64,000 nt of DNA from Tolypothrix campylonemoides VB511288 (GCA_000828075.3 JXCB02000023.1:605937-669936); one strand, 5' to 3'; shown: positions 1 through 8,076, counted from the first letter of the stretch. Numbers and translations are program-made. Notes: generated from the sequence alone by a model not told the origin.

Positions 1-501
1 CAAGATTTACGTATCGAACGTAATCAATTTGGTGAGCTATCAATTATGCCTTTTACTGGTTCAGAAACAGGCAATCGTAACTTTAACATAGCTCTTCAGT
101 TGGGAATTTGGGCAAATCAGAACGGAACAGGTATTTGTTTTGATTCGAGTAGTGGATTTAAGCTATCAACAGGTGCAGAAAGGTCGCCTGATGCCTCTTG
201 GATGAAACTAGAACGGTGGAATGCTTTAACACTAGAACAACAGCAAAGGTTTGCCCCCATTTACCCAGATTTTGTCGTAGAACTGCGATCGCCTTCTGAT
301 AATCTTCAACCTTTAAAAGACAAAATGGAAGAATATATGAAGGAACCGGGAATACAGTTAGGTTGCTTGATTGACCGCAAGCATCGCAAAGTTTATATTT
401 ATCGTCCTGGAATGTTAGAAGAATGTTTAGATAACCCTACTACAGTTAGTGGCGATCCAGTTTTGCCAGGATTTGTTTTAAATATGAGTAAGATTTGGTA
501 A
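1..501 (+). CDS. Uma2 family (DUF820) endonuclease-like protein, 5' partial
   Basis: The reading frame is open from base 1, so the gene begins left of the window; an internal ATG at 46 is not the true start. The visible part is the C-terminal 166 residues of a Uma2/DUF820 protein, a PD-(D/E)XK-fold family very abundant in cyanobacteria and of unproven function. Visible family features are the PDFVVELRS strand-turn that carries the nuclease-like acidic residues and the following LGCLIDRKHRKVYIYRPG block. It is almost identical along its length to the next gene downstream (525-1109), so the two are a tandem duplication separated by 23 bp. It lacks nothing obvious at the 3' end. Family assignment is sure; biochemical role is not known. 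Confidence 0.9.
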   Translation, partial: QDLRIERNQFGELSIMPFTGSETGNRNFNIALQLGIWANQNGTGICFDSSSGFKLSTGAERSPDASWMKLERWNALTLEQQQRFAPIYPDFVVELRSPSDNLQPLKDKMEEYMKEPGIQLGCLIDRKHRKVYIYRPGMLEECLDNPTTVSGDPVLPGFVLNMSKIW

Positions 502-524
502 CTTAAGCTCTTGGGAAATTCCAT

Positions 525-1109
525 ATGCTTTCATCTCCTATTTTTTTACGCATGCCGCCAGATTTGCAAATGACAGATGAGCAATTTTTTGAGTTCTGTC
601 AGGTGAACCGAGATTTACGTATCGAACGTGATAAATTTGGTGAGATATCAATTATGCCCCCTACTGGCTCAGAGACAGGCAACCGTAGCGGTAGTATATT
701 TGGCGAGCTTTATATTTGGGCGAATCAAGACGGAACAGGTATTTGTTTTGACTCTAGCACTGGATTTAAGCTATCAACAGGTGCAGATAGGTCGCCTGAT
801 GCCTCTTGGATGAAACTGGAACGCTGGAATACTCTAACATCAGAACAACAGCAAGGATTTGCCCCAATTTGTCCAGATTTTGTCGTAGAACTCCGGTCAT
901 CTTCTGACAATCTCCAGCCTTTAAAAGACAAAATGGAAGAATATATGAAGGAACCAGGAATACAATTAGGTTGGTTAATTGACCGCAAGCACCGCAAAGT
1001 TTATATCTATCGTCCTGGGATACCAGAAGAATGTTTAGAGAACCCTGCTACTGTCAGTGGTGAAGAAGTTTTGCCAGGGTTTGTTTTGAATATGAGTAAG
1101 ATTTGGTAG
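525..1109 (+). CDS. Uma2 family (DUF820) endonuclease-like protein
   Basis: A complete 194-residue Uma2 protein. The N-terminal part (MTDEQFFEFCQVN, about residues 15-27) is the usual helix before the fold. The core carries DASWMKLERW, PDFVVELRSSSD and LGWLIDRKHRKVYIYRPG, the conserved positions of the PD-(D/E)XK-like site. The ATG at 525 gives the normal family length. It is a tandem copy of the gene at the window edge, and a third, more distant family member lies at 4497-5051. Such genes multiply in filamentous cyanobacteria and often sit in accessory stretches; whether they are nucleases in vivo is unsettled. Confidence 0.92.
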   Translation: MLSSPIFLRMPPDLQMTDEQFFEFCQVNRDLRIERDKFGEISIMPPTGSETGNRSGSIFGELYIWANQDGTGICFDSSTGFKLSTGADRSPDASWMKLERWNTLTSEQQQGFAPICPDFVVELRSSSDNLQPLKDKMEEYMKEPGIQLGWLIDRKHRKVYIYRPGIPEECLENPATVSGEEVLPGFVLNMSKIW

Positions 1110-1222
1110 TGCAAGTCTTAACTGCTGCTAGAATTTTTCTTATTTTCAGGAAACTTACACTTAACTTCAATCTCAAAGTTGCCTTGCGGGAGTGGCAGAG
1201 GGAGCCAAAGAATGAGAATTTA

Positions 1223-1699
1223 ATGATGGGTGGATTGCTGGCTAAAGTCCGGGAGAGATGGCAAGAACTCGAACTGGATTTAGATCCTATAGCTAGGGAA
1301 TTTTATGAGCGCAGTGAGGTTGCACACAAGAAGGTGGGACAGCGAATTCGCGAACAAGGGGCATTGCTTAATGTAGTTACAGACGCCATTATTGTTCAAA
1401 GTTTATCAAACCAAATTTTATTTTGGAACAAAAGTGCCGAGCACATTTTTGGCTGGAAGGCACAAGAAGTTTTAGGTAAGAGTGCTAATCAACTTTTGTA
1501 CAACCAACCTTTGCCGCAACACCAAGAAATTTACAAGACTGTGTTAAAGCATGACTTTTGGCAGGGTGAGTTGCAGAAAATCACTAAGTTCGGTCAGGAA
1601 ATTATAGTTGAAAGTCGTTGGACGTTATGGCGCAATGAACATTCTCAGCCGAAATCAATCATCGTCATTGATACTAAGATTGATCCGAGAAGGAATTAG
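1223..1699 (+). CDS. PAS-domain protein, probably a truncated sensor kinase
   Basis: About 158 residues when started at the ATG at 1223; the frame is open further upstream to a TTG at 1103 but overlaps the Uma2 stop. A helical N-terminus (RERWQELELDLDPIAREFYERS) leads into one PAS fold from about residue 40 (ALLNVVTDAIIVQSL, FWNKSAEHIFGW, the helix QEVLGKSANQLLY) to about 150. In cyanobacterial kinases this PAS type is normally followed by a linker beginning with a D-I-T-E-K-K motif and then HisKA/HATPase domains. Here the frame stops right at that junction (IVIDTKIDPRRN). No kinase domain follows in any frame nearby. It is either an orphan PAS sensor or the surviving 5' part of a kinase gene. 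Confidence 0.65.
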   Translation: MMGGLLAKVRERWQELELDLDPIAREFYERSEVAHKKVGQRIREQGALLNVVTDAIIVQSLSNQILFWNKSAEHIFGWKAQEVLGKSANQLLYNQPLPQHQEIYKTVLKHDFWQGELQKITKFGQEIIVESRWTLWRNEHSQPKSIIVIDTKIDPRRN

Positions 1700-1857
1700 G
1701 GTGAGTCAGGGGCAATCGCCTATACTGCAAACCCATCCAGCAGGCGATCGCCTGGGCTACTATCCCATCTTCAAGAACCTGCAAACCGAAGAAGCAACAG
1801 CCCCTTGTAAAACCAGCTACAAGTACATTTGGGACGCGTAGGGGCTAAAAATTGCGT

Positions 1858-1876
1858 ACTTTTACAATGTAAAAGT
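1858..1876. repeat. Perfect 9-bp inverted repeat before the 21-bp array
   Basis: ACTTTTACA and TGTAAAAGT flank a single A. The hairpin lies 19 bp before the first unit of the 21-bp array and shares no sequence with it. It has no T-run, so it is not a standard terminator. Confidence 0.6.
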
Positions 1877-1894
1877 GGTGTATTGAATTCTGAT

Positions 1895-2139
1895 ACTCAT
1901 TCATGAGTTGCAAACACTCGCTCACGAGTTGCAAACACTCGTTCACGAGTCCCAACCACTCGCCCACGAGTTGCAAACACTCGTCCACGAGTATCAAACA
2001 CTCGCTCACGAGTTTCAAACACTCGTCCACGAGTTCCAAACACTCGCTCACGAGTTTCAAACACTCACGCATGAGTCCCAAACACTCGCCTACGAGTATC
2101 AAACACTCGCCTACGAGTATCAAACACTTGTCTACGAGT
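1895..2139. repeat. Array of twelve 21-bp palindromic units
   Basis: Twelve units begin every 21 bp from 1895 to 2126. Each is a 14-bp dyad ACTCG-N4-CGAGT followed by a 7-bp linker, usually ending in CAAAC. The four-base loop varies (CTCA, TTCA, CCCA, TCCA, CCTA). Units 1 and 9 read ACTCA-N4-TGAGT: both stem bases have changed together and pairing is kept. Unit 12 (ACTTG-TCTA-CGAGT) has only a G-T wobble. Because 21 is a multiple of three, several frames stay open across it; one + frame from a TTG at 1908 would encode heptads such as QTLAHEL, but it has no ATG and no recognisable ribosome-binding site. The paired changes argue for a structural DNA or RNA role rather than a protein. It is not CRISPR: units are too short and there are no unique spacers. 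Confidence 0.9.
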
Positions 2140-2273
2140 TAACAATCTTGTCCCCTCAGTGCATTTTCAACGAACGAGATACTCTTGTTCACACTGCACA
2201 GCCTACAAAAGTGAGCGATGCTCCCCGGAGGAACCGCCTTGGCGATCGCCCATACTGCAAAGCTATAAACCTT

Positions 2274-2522
2274 TTATGCTGAAACCATTTCAGATTTTGC
2301 ATCAGGTGACACTGGCTCGAAGTGCAGTACCATAATCTGGTTCGGACGCAAACCAATTGATTCGTAGGTCCGCCCGTTGCGATCGCTAAATTCAACTTCA
2401 AAAGCAGTACCACCTGCCAACATCTCAACCACTGTACCAACTTGTCCACACCGTAGGTTGTATTCAGGAAGGTCAACCGTCAGGGCTACAACATCAAGCA
2501 ATTTGACTGAATTGGTTGTCAT
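2274..2522 (-). CDS. DUF4926 domain protein
   Basis: An 82-residue protein with the small barrel-like DUF4926 pattern: LLDVVALTVDLPE near the start, then LRCGQVGTVVEML, FEVEFSDRNGRTYES and a LRPNQIMVL end. A ribosome-binding site (AGAGGTG) lies 6 bp before the ATG. In cyanobacteria DUF4926 genes commonly follow a DUF6883 gene and the pair looks like a toxin-antitoxin-style cassette, though the activity is unproven. That partner is present just upstream (2542-2774) but broken. The family is recognised from conserved motifs; function is inferred only from pairing. Confidence 0.85.
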   Translation of the reverse strand: MTTNSVKLLDVVALTVDLPEYNLRCGQVGTVVEMLAGGTAFEVEFSDRNGRTYESIGLRPNQIMVLHFEPVSPDAKSEMVSA

Positions 2523-2541
2523 CTCATGTCACCTCTAGATA

Positions 2542-2774
2542 TTACAGAGGATAGCAGGTCGTTAATTTGGGAATATTGGAATCATGTTCGATAATCCAGC
2601 CACTCCGGATGATTCCACTTCTATCTGCCATTCCAGTTAGAAATCTATAGTGTAGCGTTGTCCAAACTCGTCCTGTCTCCCCAGTCGAGCGGAATGGGTT
2701 TTAACAATTTCTAGAAGAATATGATGCAATTCCTCAGCATTATCAACTGTCATACCAAATACTGATGAGAAGAG
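2542..2774 (-). pseudogene. Frameshifted, 5'-truncated DUF6883 gene
   Basis: Reading leftward from about 2774, one frame gives LFSSVFGMTVDNAEELHHIL and then VKTHSARLGRQDEFGQRYTI before a TAA. The neighbouring frame continues at the same point with LTGMADRSGIIRSGWII, then a segment ending PKLTTCYPL and a TAA at 2542-2544. Together these match the DUF6883 core and end (GQRY..DF, a GW-I strand, PRLTTCY-L). A small frameshift therefore breaks the gene after the DF residues, and roughly the first 35 residues are gone. It sits 20 bp upstream of the DUF4926 gene on the same strand, the usual order for the pair. This DUF4926 protein is therefore left without its usual partner. Confidence 0.8.
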
Positions 2775-2837
2775 ATGAATAAAATAATGTCATAAAATAA
2801 AAAGCTATCCTATTTTATGAACTAGGAAGATTCAGCA

Positions 2838-3020
2838 ATGGATGTTACGAAGCGAGAATTCTACGTCATTATTGAAAGAGATGAAGATGGGTATTATGTT
2901 GGGGAAGTCCCTCAGCTAAAAGCTTGTTATAGCCAAGGCGAAACCATTGATGAGTTAATGGAGAATATCAAGGAAGTTATTGAACTTTGCCTGGAAGAAG
3001 AAGGTGAGATTTCTTTGTAA
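2838..3020 (+). CDS. HicB-family antitoxin
   Basis: A 60-residue HicB-type protein: FYVIIERDEDGYYVGEVPQL is the HicB strand-turn-strand core and the helix TIDELMENIKEVIELCLEEE follows. HicB proteins bind and neutralise the HicA mRNA interferase; this short form lacks a separate DNA-binding domain, as many do. In hicBA operons the toxin start overlaps the antitoxin stop. Such an overlap (TAATG at 3018-3022) is present, but the following frame ends after 21 codons. The antitoxin is therefore either an orphan or retained after toxin loss. Confidence 0.88.
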   Translation: MDVTKREFYVIIERDEDGYYVGEVPQLKACYSQGETIDELMENIKEVIELCLEEEGEISL

Positions 3021-3085
3021 TGAGAGTTCCCAAAATTTCTCATTCCCTACTTATAGCAGGGAACGAGAAAAAACGTAGTTATTAG
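3020..3085 (+). pseudogene. Possible remnant of a hicA toxin start
   Basis: The ATG overlaps the hicB stop (TAATG), which is the normal hicBA coupling. It encodes MRVPKIS followed by 14 more residues and a stop. A start of the form M-[KR]-[VIL]-P-[KR]-[IV]-S is typical of HicA proteins. Nothing of the later HicA helix or His-Gly region follows; instead the sequence runs into the hairpin at 3038-3068. A short match of this kind could be chance. Confidence 0.35.
3038..3068 (-). terminator. Hairpin between hicB and argG
   Basis: TCTCATTCCCT and AGGGAACGAGA form an 11-bp stem with one A-C mismatch and a 9-base loop. On the minus strand the stem is followed by AATTTT, which fits a rho-independent terminator for argG about 75 bp past its stop. 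Confidence 0.5.
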
Positions 3086-3142
3086 GGTTTGAACGTTAAG
3101 TTGACACCAATGAGCAATGCCTTTGCCCCTACATCCTGTCCT

Positions 3143-4348
3143 TTATCTACCCCTTTCGTGCTGTGACCAAATGCGCGTTGGCAATCCCCAAACGTAGATG
3201 AAGCCCTCAGCTGCCTTATGGTCAAATGTATCCTCAGCGCCGTAGGTTGCCAAGTCGGGAGTGTACAGCGAATTATCAGAACTCCGCCCAACGATGGTAG
3301 CGTTACCTTTGAACAGTTTCACCCGCACAGTTCCAGACACTCGCTCTTGTGTCTTTTGAATAAAGGCATCCAATGCTGTTTTTAGCGGGCTGTACCACAG
3401 ACCGTTATAAATTAATTGACTGTAAGTTTCCTCAATACCACGCTTGTAATGACTCACATCTGCGGTCAAAGTCAGACTTTCCAAATCTCGATGTGCGTGA
3501 ATTAACACGAGCAAAGCGGGCGCTTCATAAATTTCCCGCGATTTGATACCTACCAAGCGGTTTTCTACCATGTCGATGCGTCCAACACCGTGATTCCCAA
3601 CCACTTGGTTAAGTTGTTCAATCAGTTCAACTGGGTTGATCAATTGACCATTCAGGGTAGTTGGAATTCCTTTGGAAAATCCAATTTCAATGTACTCTGG
3701 CTGATCAGGAGTGTCGGCGATCGCCTTTGTCATTGCATAGATTTCTTCTAATGGTTCCACATTAGGGTCTTCCAGAACTCCTGCTTCAATGCTGCGACCC
3801 AGCAAATTACGGTCGATACTATAAGGTGAGGATTTTTTCACTGGCGAGGGGATGCCATACCGTTCCCCGTAGGCGATGGTTTCCTCGCGGCTCATTCCCC
3901 ATTCCCGTGCAGGGGCAAGTATCTTGAGATTGGGATTTAGTGCAGCAGTAGAAACATCAAAGCGTACTTGGTCGTTACCTTTGCCAGTGCATCCGTGAGC
4001 GATCGCATCAGCACCGTATTTTTCTGCTGCTTCTACCAATGCTTTAACAATCAACGGACGCGCAAGGGCAGTACTCAATGGATAGCGATTTTCATAAAGA
4101 GCGTTTGCTTGAATTGCCGGAAAAGCGTAATCTTTGACAAAGCTTTCTTTAACATCGACTACCAGCGATTCACTTGCTCCGGATTTCAGAGCTTTTTCTC
4201 TGACAGGTTCTAATTCATCCCCCTGTCCTAAATCTGCCGCTAGGGTAATGACTTCTTCCACGCCCCACTCATGCTTGAGATAAGGAATGCACACTGAGGT
4301 ATCTACACCACCAGAATAGGCTAAAACAACTTTCTTAGCGCGCCCCAT
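3143..4348 (-). CDS. argG: Argininosuccinate synthase
   Basis: Joins citrulline and aspartate with ATP to give argininosuccinate, the penultimate step of arginine synthesis, in the cytoplasm. The protein starts [18 protein letters not shown], with the PP-loop (SGGVDTS) of N-type ATP pyrophosphatases. Further family blocks are [13 protein letters not shown] (citrulline/aspartate site), [10 protein letters not shown] and the [15 protein letters not shown] block. The length of 401 residues is normal. The ATG at 4348 was chosen over the one at 4375 because it has a GGAG ribosome-binding site and gives the usual N-terminus. It stands alone, divergent from the Uma2 gene at 4497. Confidence 0.97.
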   Translation of the reverse strand: MGRAKKVVLAYSGGVDTSVCIPYLKHEWGVEEVITLAADLGQGDELEPVREKALKSGASESLVVDVKESFVKDYAFPAIQANALYENRYPLSTALARPLIVKALVEAAEKYGADAIAHGCTGKGNDQVRFDVSTAALNPNLKILAPAREWGMSREETIAYGERYGIPSPVKKSSPYSIDRNLLGRSIEAGVLEDPNVEPLEEIYAMTKAIADTPDQPEYIEIGFSKGIPTTLNGQLINPVELIEQLNQVVGNHGVGRIDMVENRLVGIKSREIYEAPALLVLIHAHRDLESLTLTADVSHYKRGIEETYSQLIYNGLWYSPLKTALDAFIQKTQERVSGTVRVKLFKGNATIVGRSSDNSLYTPDLATYGAEDTFDHKAAEGFIYVWGLPTRIWSQHERGR

Positions 4349-4496
4349 TTGTTTCTCCAGTTGACAAAACAGCACAATGAGTCATTATTATCTAACTTAT
4401 TTAATACATATGACACTTTTTCAGTCAATGTAATATTAGATACATTTTCATGAACAGCTCTACTATGAAATTAGATATACAAATAGGTGCTGTCTT

Positions 4497-5051
4497 ATGT
4501 CTCTCACCATCAAAGACCTGGAAAAACTGCAAACCCAGCTTTGCGAAGCTCATCTTGACTATGAACTGGAACTGATAGATGGGAAGATAATTGTCATGGG
4601 TCCATCAGATATTATCTCTAGCGAAATTGGGGTTGAGTTAAGTAGCCAGTTGAGGAATTGGGTTAAACCTCGTAAATTGGGGCGGGTATTTGACTCTAGT
4701 GGTGGGTTTATCCTCCCGAACTCAGATTTAACTGCTCCTGATGTGTCGTTTGTTTGTGCAGAACGTCTGCGACGCAGTCCAAGGTATTTTGGTGAGTTAG
4801 TTCCAGATTTGGTAGTAGAAATTAAATCTCAAAGTGACCGAATTAAACCACTTAAAGAAAAAATTCAGTCATTCTTAAGTATGGGGGCGCGTGTTGGAAT
4901 ACTGATTGATCCTGATAAGCATACTGTGACTATCTATCGTACAAATGCTGAACCAATTGTGCTAACTGATGGAGATGTTTTGACAATTCCAGAATTATTT
5001 CCCGGTTGGGAAGTGGAGATTTCTGAACTTTGGCCGGTTGAGTTTGAATAA
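4497..5051 (+). CDS. Uma2 family (DUF820) endonuclease-like protein
   Basis: A complete 184-residue Uma2 protein, clearly separate in sequence from the tandem pair at the left edge. Typical elements are YELELIDGKIIVMGPSD, DSSGGFILPNSDLTAPDVSF, the acidic PDLVVEIKSQSD strand, LIDPDKHTVTIY and the C-terminal LFPGWEVEISELW. An AGGTG element lies about 8 bp before the ATG. It converges on the CDF gene with a single base between the stop codons. The role of the family is unproven. Confidence 0.92.
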   Translation: MSLTIKDLEKLQTQLCEAHLDYELELIDGKIIVMGPSDIISSEIGVELSSQLRNWVKPRKLGRVFDSSGGFILPNSDLTAPDVSFVCAERLRRSPRYFGELVPDLVVEIKSQSDRIKPLKEKIQSFLSMGARVGILIDPDKHTVTIYRTNAEPIVLTDGDVLTIPELFPGWEVEISELWPVEFE

Positions 5052-5052
5052 C

Positions 5053-6042
5053 TTAATTTTTGACAGATAAATTTTTAACAGACAACATTGAGAGTAAATC
5101 CTGCTTAAACAAAGGATGAATAGGAATTGCTGCACTAAAGTTGCGGCTAGTTAACTGCAATGTGATTTCCTTAATACCAAAAGTTTGTTCCAGATGAGTT
5201 TGTAATTCTCCAAGCAGGCGATCGCGTTCTTCAACAGTCGCACAATCCACAGTTAGATGAGCGCTAAGCATCACCTGTTCTTTGCTAATTCTCCAAACGT
5301 AGAGTTTTTCTACCTGCAAAACTTGAGGAAAAGACTTGAGAGAGATTTCCACAACACCCGGGTTAATTGATTTTGGTGCATACTCCAAAAGAATCGAGAG
5401 ACTTTCTCGCACAAGTGGCAAAGCACTGACACCCATCAAGCTAGCAACTACTAAGCTAATAGCCGCATCTGCCCATAACCAATTCCAAAAGTGAATCGCA
5501 ACAGCAGCAACAATCACACCCAAAGAACTACCAGTATCAGCCATAATATGAAGCCAAGCACCCCGTAGATTTAAGTCGTCATGAGAGTGGGGATGCAGCA
5601 AAGTCATGTTGAGCAGATTGACGATTAAACCTACCACAGCTACTGCTAGCATTGGCAAGCCAGAAATTTCTTCCGGACTCCCTAAGCGGTGAATTGCTTC
5701 CCAACAAATGAAAATAGCGATCGCAAGCAAACTTAACCCATTCACTAAAGCTGCCATAATTTCAATGCGGCGATGTCCAAATGTTGCTCTACCAGCAGCA
5801 GGTTGCTGTGCTAACCAACTTGCAAATAGCGATATTCCTAGAGCCGCAATATCTGAAAGAATATGTTCTGCATCTGCCTGTAGAGATAAACTGCCACTCC
5901 ACAAACCGACACTCCATTCAGCAATAAAAAACCCGGTAAGTAAACAAACAGTTATCGATAAAAGTTGAGTTTTTTGCCTGTTTTGAGTTCCATTAATAAA
6001 ACTATCTGAACACTCACAGTTGTAATGTTGCTCTAAAAGCAT
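5053..6042 (-). CDS. Cation diffusion facilitator (CDF) family transporter, zinc type
   Basis: An inner-membrane antiporter of 329 residues that would export divalent metal, most likely Zn2+, against protons. It has a six-helix pattern: first helices from about residue 28, the metal-site motif ADAEHILSD (H-x3-D) in helix 2, and the matching HIMAD motif in helix 5 with GSSLGVI after it. A short His-containing loop (HPHSHDD) lies between helices 4 and 5, as in ZitB/CzcD-like members. The C-terminal cytoplasmic domain follows from about residue 230. Both metal-site pairs are intact, unlike the truncated CDF at 37942. A CNCECSD-like N-terminal stretch could bind metal. Confidence 0.9.
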   Translation of the reverse strand: MLLEQHYNCECSDSFINGTQNRQKTQLLSITVCLLTGFFIAEWSVGLWSGSLSLQADAEHILSDIAALGISLFASWLAQQPAAGRATFGHRRIEIMAALVNGLSLLAIAIFICWEAIHRLGSPEEISGLPMLAVAVVGLIVNLLNMTLLHPHSHDDLNLRGAWLHIMADTGSSLGVIVAAVAIHFWNWLWADAAISLVVASLMGVSALPLVRESLSILLEYAPKSINPGVVEISLKSFPQVLQVEKLYVWRISKEQVMLSAHLTVDCATVEERDRLLGELQTHLEQTFGIKEITLQLTSRNFSAAIPIHPLFKQDLLSMLSVKNLSVKN

Positions 6043-6249
6043 GACCGAAATAACCCTATGTAAATTACATTTTTACCATGGAAAATGCCCACCAGAGTGT
6101 GATTTGTGGGTGTTGCTAGACAATAGACGCTTTAGTGCGTGGTACGAGTTCCACAGTGTATTCATTAGCACATATAAGCTTTTGACTAAATTTCACAATG
6201 GCTTTACGACTGCTTCATAACAATTTATTACGAATTCATTCATTTTTAC

Positions 6250-6284
6250 GTATCATTGATACATATACACTGTTAGTTTATACT
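6250..6284 (+). promoter_or_regulatory. Promoter with overlapping palindrome
   Basis: TTGATA at 6256-6261 and TATACT at 6279-6284 are separated by 17 bp, a near-consensus SigA-type promoter 33 bp before the PEP-CTERM gene. The -35 lies inside a perfect 13-bp palindrome, GTATCATTGATAC (6250-6262), which could be an operator. The regulator is unknown. Confidence 0.55.
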
Positions 6285-6317
6285 CAGTGATTTCATAGTA
6301 AACAATAAAGGTCAATT

Positions 6318-6980
6318 ATGCTGCGTTCACACATCACATGGCTCATACCAGTAGCTTTAACTTTCGGTAGTTTAGGGTTAAATGTGCAAAGCGCGAGCGC
6401 GCAGGCTACATATGATACCTATGAATTTACTGCTAACTACAAGACATCAGTCGAACTTCAGCCCTTTTTACCGGAACAAAACATCATAAGGGCAACTATC
6501 ACAGGTGAGAGTACTGATGCTCTTCACGGATTGACGAAGTTTACTAGCAACACTTACGGACAGACTGAGCCTCGTGGAGCCAACACATTCACCAGATTCA
6601 ATTCAGATCCAAGCACATTTGGCATACAAGGCGAAGTACTTGGCGATATATACTACGGCGATGGTCCCAACCAGTTATTTGGATTAGCCAATGACAGCGC
6701 TGAAATTAACCCCATTGAAGGCACAATTAAGGGTGGCGGTACCATAACTATCACTGGTGGAACGGGCATATTCCAAAACACCACAGGCAAAATAGATTTT
6801 ACTCAGGAGGACAGACTTGGTCCTCCAGGAGCTCCTACTGAGGGTAACGCTGTACTGAAATTCTCCTTAAAGACTCCTCGAGCGGTTCCAGAACCAACAG
6901 CCACCACAGCAATAGCTGCTGTTGCTGCAACTGGTGCTGTTGTGCTACGTAAACGCCGCCGTAAAACGACTTTCAACTAA
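6318..6980 (+). CDS. PEP-CTERM sorted exported protein
   Basis: A 220-residue secreted protein. It has a Sec signal peptide (basic MLRSH, hydrophobic stretch, likely cleavage after SASA at about residue 28). A beta-rich, Gly/Thr-rich middle follows, with GGGTITITGGTGIF typical of cyanobacterial PEP-CTERM proteins. The tail is VPEP, then a hydrophobic Ala-rich segment and RKRRRK, which is the PEP-CTERM sorting signal recognised by exosortase. The signal is Ala-rich and weaker than the model one. An AAAGG ribosome-binding site precedes the ATG, and a good promoter lies at 6250-6284. No exosortase gene is in the window. The middle domain is not recognised. Confidence 0.8.
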   Translation: MLRSHITWLIPVALTFGSLGLNVQSASAQATYDTYEFTANYKTSVELQPFLPEQNIIRATITGESTDALHGLTKFTSNTYGQTEPRGANTFTRFNSDPSTFGIQGEVLGDIYYGDGPNQLFGLANDSAEINPIEGTIKGGGTITITGGTGIFQNTTGKIDFTQEDRLGPPGAPTEGNAVLKFSLKTPRAVPEPTATTAIAAVAATGAVVLRKRRRKTTFN

Positions 6981-7092
6981 CAAAAACCGCTTGCTACACA
7001 GTGGAACTGATATTAACCACCTCGCCGTACAAGGATTGGGGTGGTTTTGCCTTGAGGAACAGTGTTATTGTCGCTGCTGTCCTATCCTGGAG

Positions 7093-8076
7093 ATGAGCAA
7101 TACTGATGTGGGTGAGACTGTGTTTTTTAGCGTTGTGATTCCGACTTACAATCGTAAGCCAATTTTGGAAAAGTGCCTTAGAGCTTTGGAGGCGCAGAAA
7201 CTAACTAATGTAGAAACGTTGGATGCAACGTCTCTACAAGGTTACGAGATTGTCTTAGTGGATGATGGCTCTACTGATGGGACATTGGAGTGGTTAGAAG
7301 CAAACAAACAGGAGTTTCTCCATGTGCGAGTGTTTCGTCAAAATCACGCAGGACCCGCAGCAGCGCGAAATTTGGGAGTAGAACAGGCACTAGGAGACAC
7401 TATCATTTTTATTGATAGTGATTTAGTGGTGACAGAAAATTTTCTGCAAGCTCATGAGTCAGCACTGATGCAAGGAAAGGAGAAATTGGGAGGCGATCGC
7501 TTCTTTACTTACGGTGCAGTTATTAATACTTGTAATTTTGACAACCCCACATCTGAACCGTACAAAATAACAGATTTTTCCGCCGCCTTTTTTGCCACAG
7601 GTAATGTAGCCATTCCCAAGCATTGGTTGGAGAAAGCCGGACTTTTTGACACACGTTTTCAACTTTATGGTTGGGAAGATTTAGAACTAGGTGTTAGACT
7701 GAAAAATCTTGGTTTAAAACTGATTAAATGTCCTGCTGCCGTAGGATATCACTGGCATCCACCTTTTAGCTTAGAACAAGTTCCCCGCTTAATTGACAAA
7801 GAAATTCAGCGCGGACGCATGGGAGTTTTGTTTTATCAAAAGCACCCGACTTGGGAAGTGCGAATGATGATTCAAATGACTTGGTTGCATCGCTTACTTT
7901 GGGGAATCCTATCACTGAATGGCATCCTTAATGAACGTACAATGGCTCCATTTTTACAATGGTTAATTAATTTAGGTAAACCGCAGTTGGCGTTAGAAAT
8001 TGCCCGAATTTTTCTAAACTGGTATAACGTCAAGGGTGTTTATGAAGCGTATACCCAAATGCAAAAGCCAGCTTGA
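7093..8076 (+). CDS. Family 2 glycosyltransferase
   Basis: A GT-A fold glycosyltransferase of about 327 residues. It begins FFSVVIPTYNRKPILEKCL, followed by the nucleotide-binding VDDGSTDGT and the D-x-D-like FIDSDLVV. The acceptor-region block GWEDLELGVRL and a C-terminal helical part follow. It probably transfers a sugar from a nucleotide donor to a lipid or polysaccharide acceptor at the inner face of the membrane. The frame is open back to 6922 inside the PEP-CTERM gene, but the fold begins after the ATG at 7093, which has GGAG immediately before it. The exact start is uncertain. The substrate cannot be told. Confidence 0.87.
   Translation: MSNTDVGETVFFSVVIPTYNRKPILEKCLRALEAQKLTNVETLDATSLQGYEIVLVDDGSTDGTLEWLEANKQEFLHVRVFRQNHAGPAAARNLGVEQALGDTIIFIDSDLVVTENFLQAHESALMQGKEKLGGDRFFTYGAVINTCNFDNPTSEPYKITDFSAAFFATGNVAIPKHWLEKAGLFDTRFQLYGWEDLELGVRLKNLGLKLIKCPAAVGYHWHPPFSLEQVPRLIDKEIQRGRMGVLFYQKHPTWEVRMMIQMTWLHRLLWGILSLNGILNERTMAPFLQWLINLGKPQLALEIARIFLNWYNVKGVYEAYTQMQKPA

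Noticed and set aside
1895-2139. CRISPR array
   Set aside because: Units are 21 bp with a 4-base variable loop and no unique spacers, and there are no cas genes.
1908-2282. Heptad-repeat protein (QTLAHEL type) through the 21-bp array
   Set aside because: It has only a TTG start and no ribosome-binding site, several frames on both strands are equally open because the unit is 21 bp, and paired stem changes point to a structural role.
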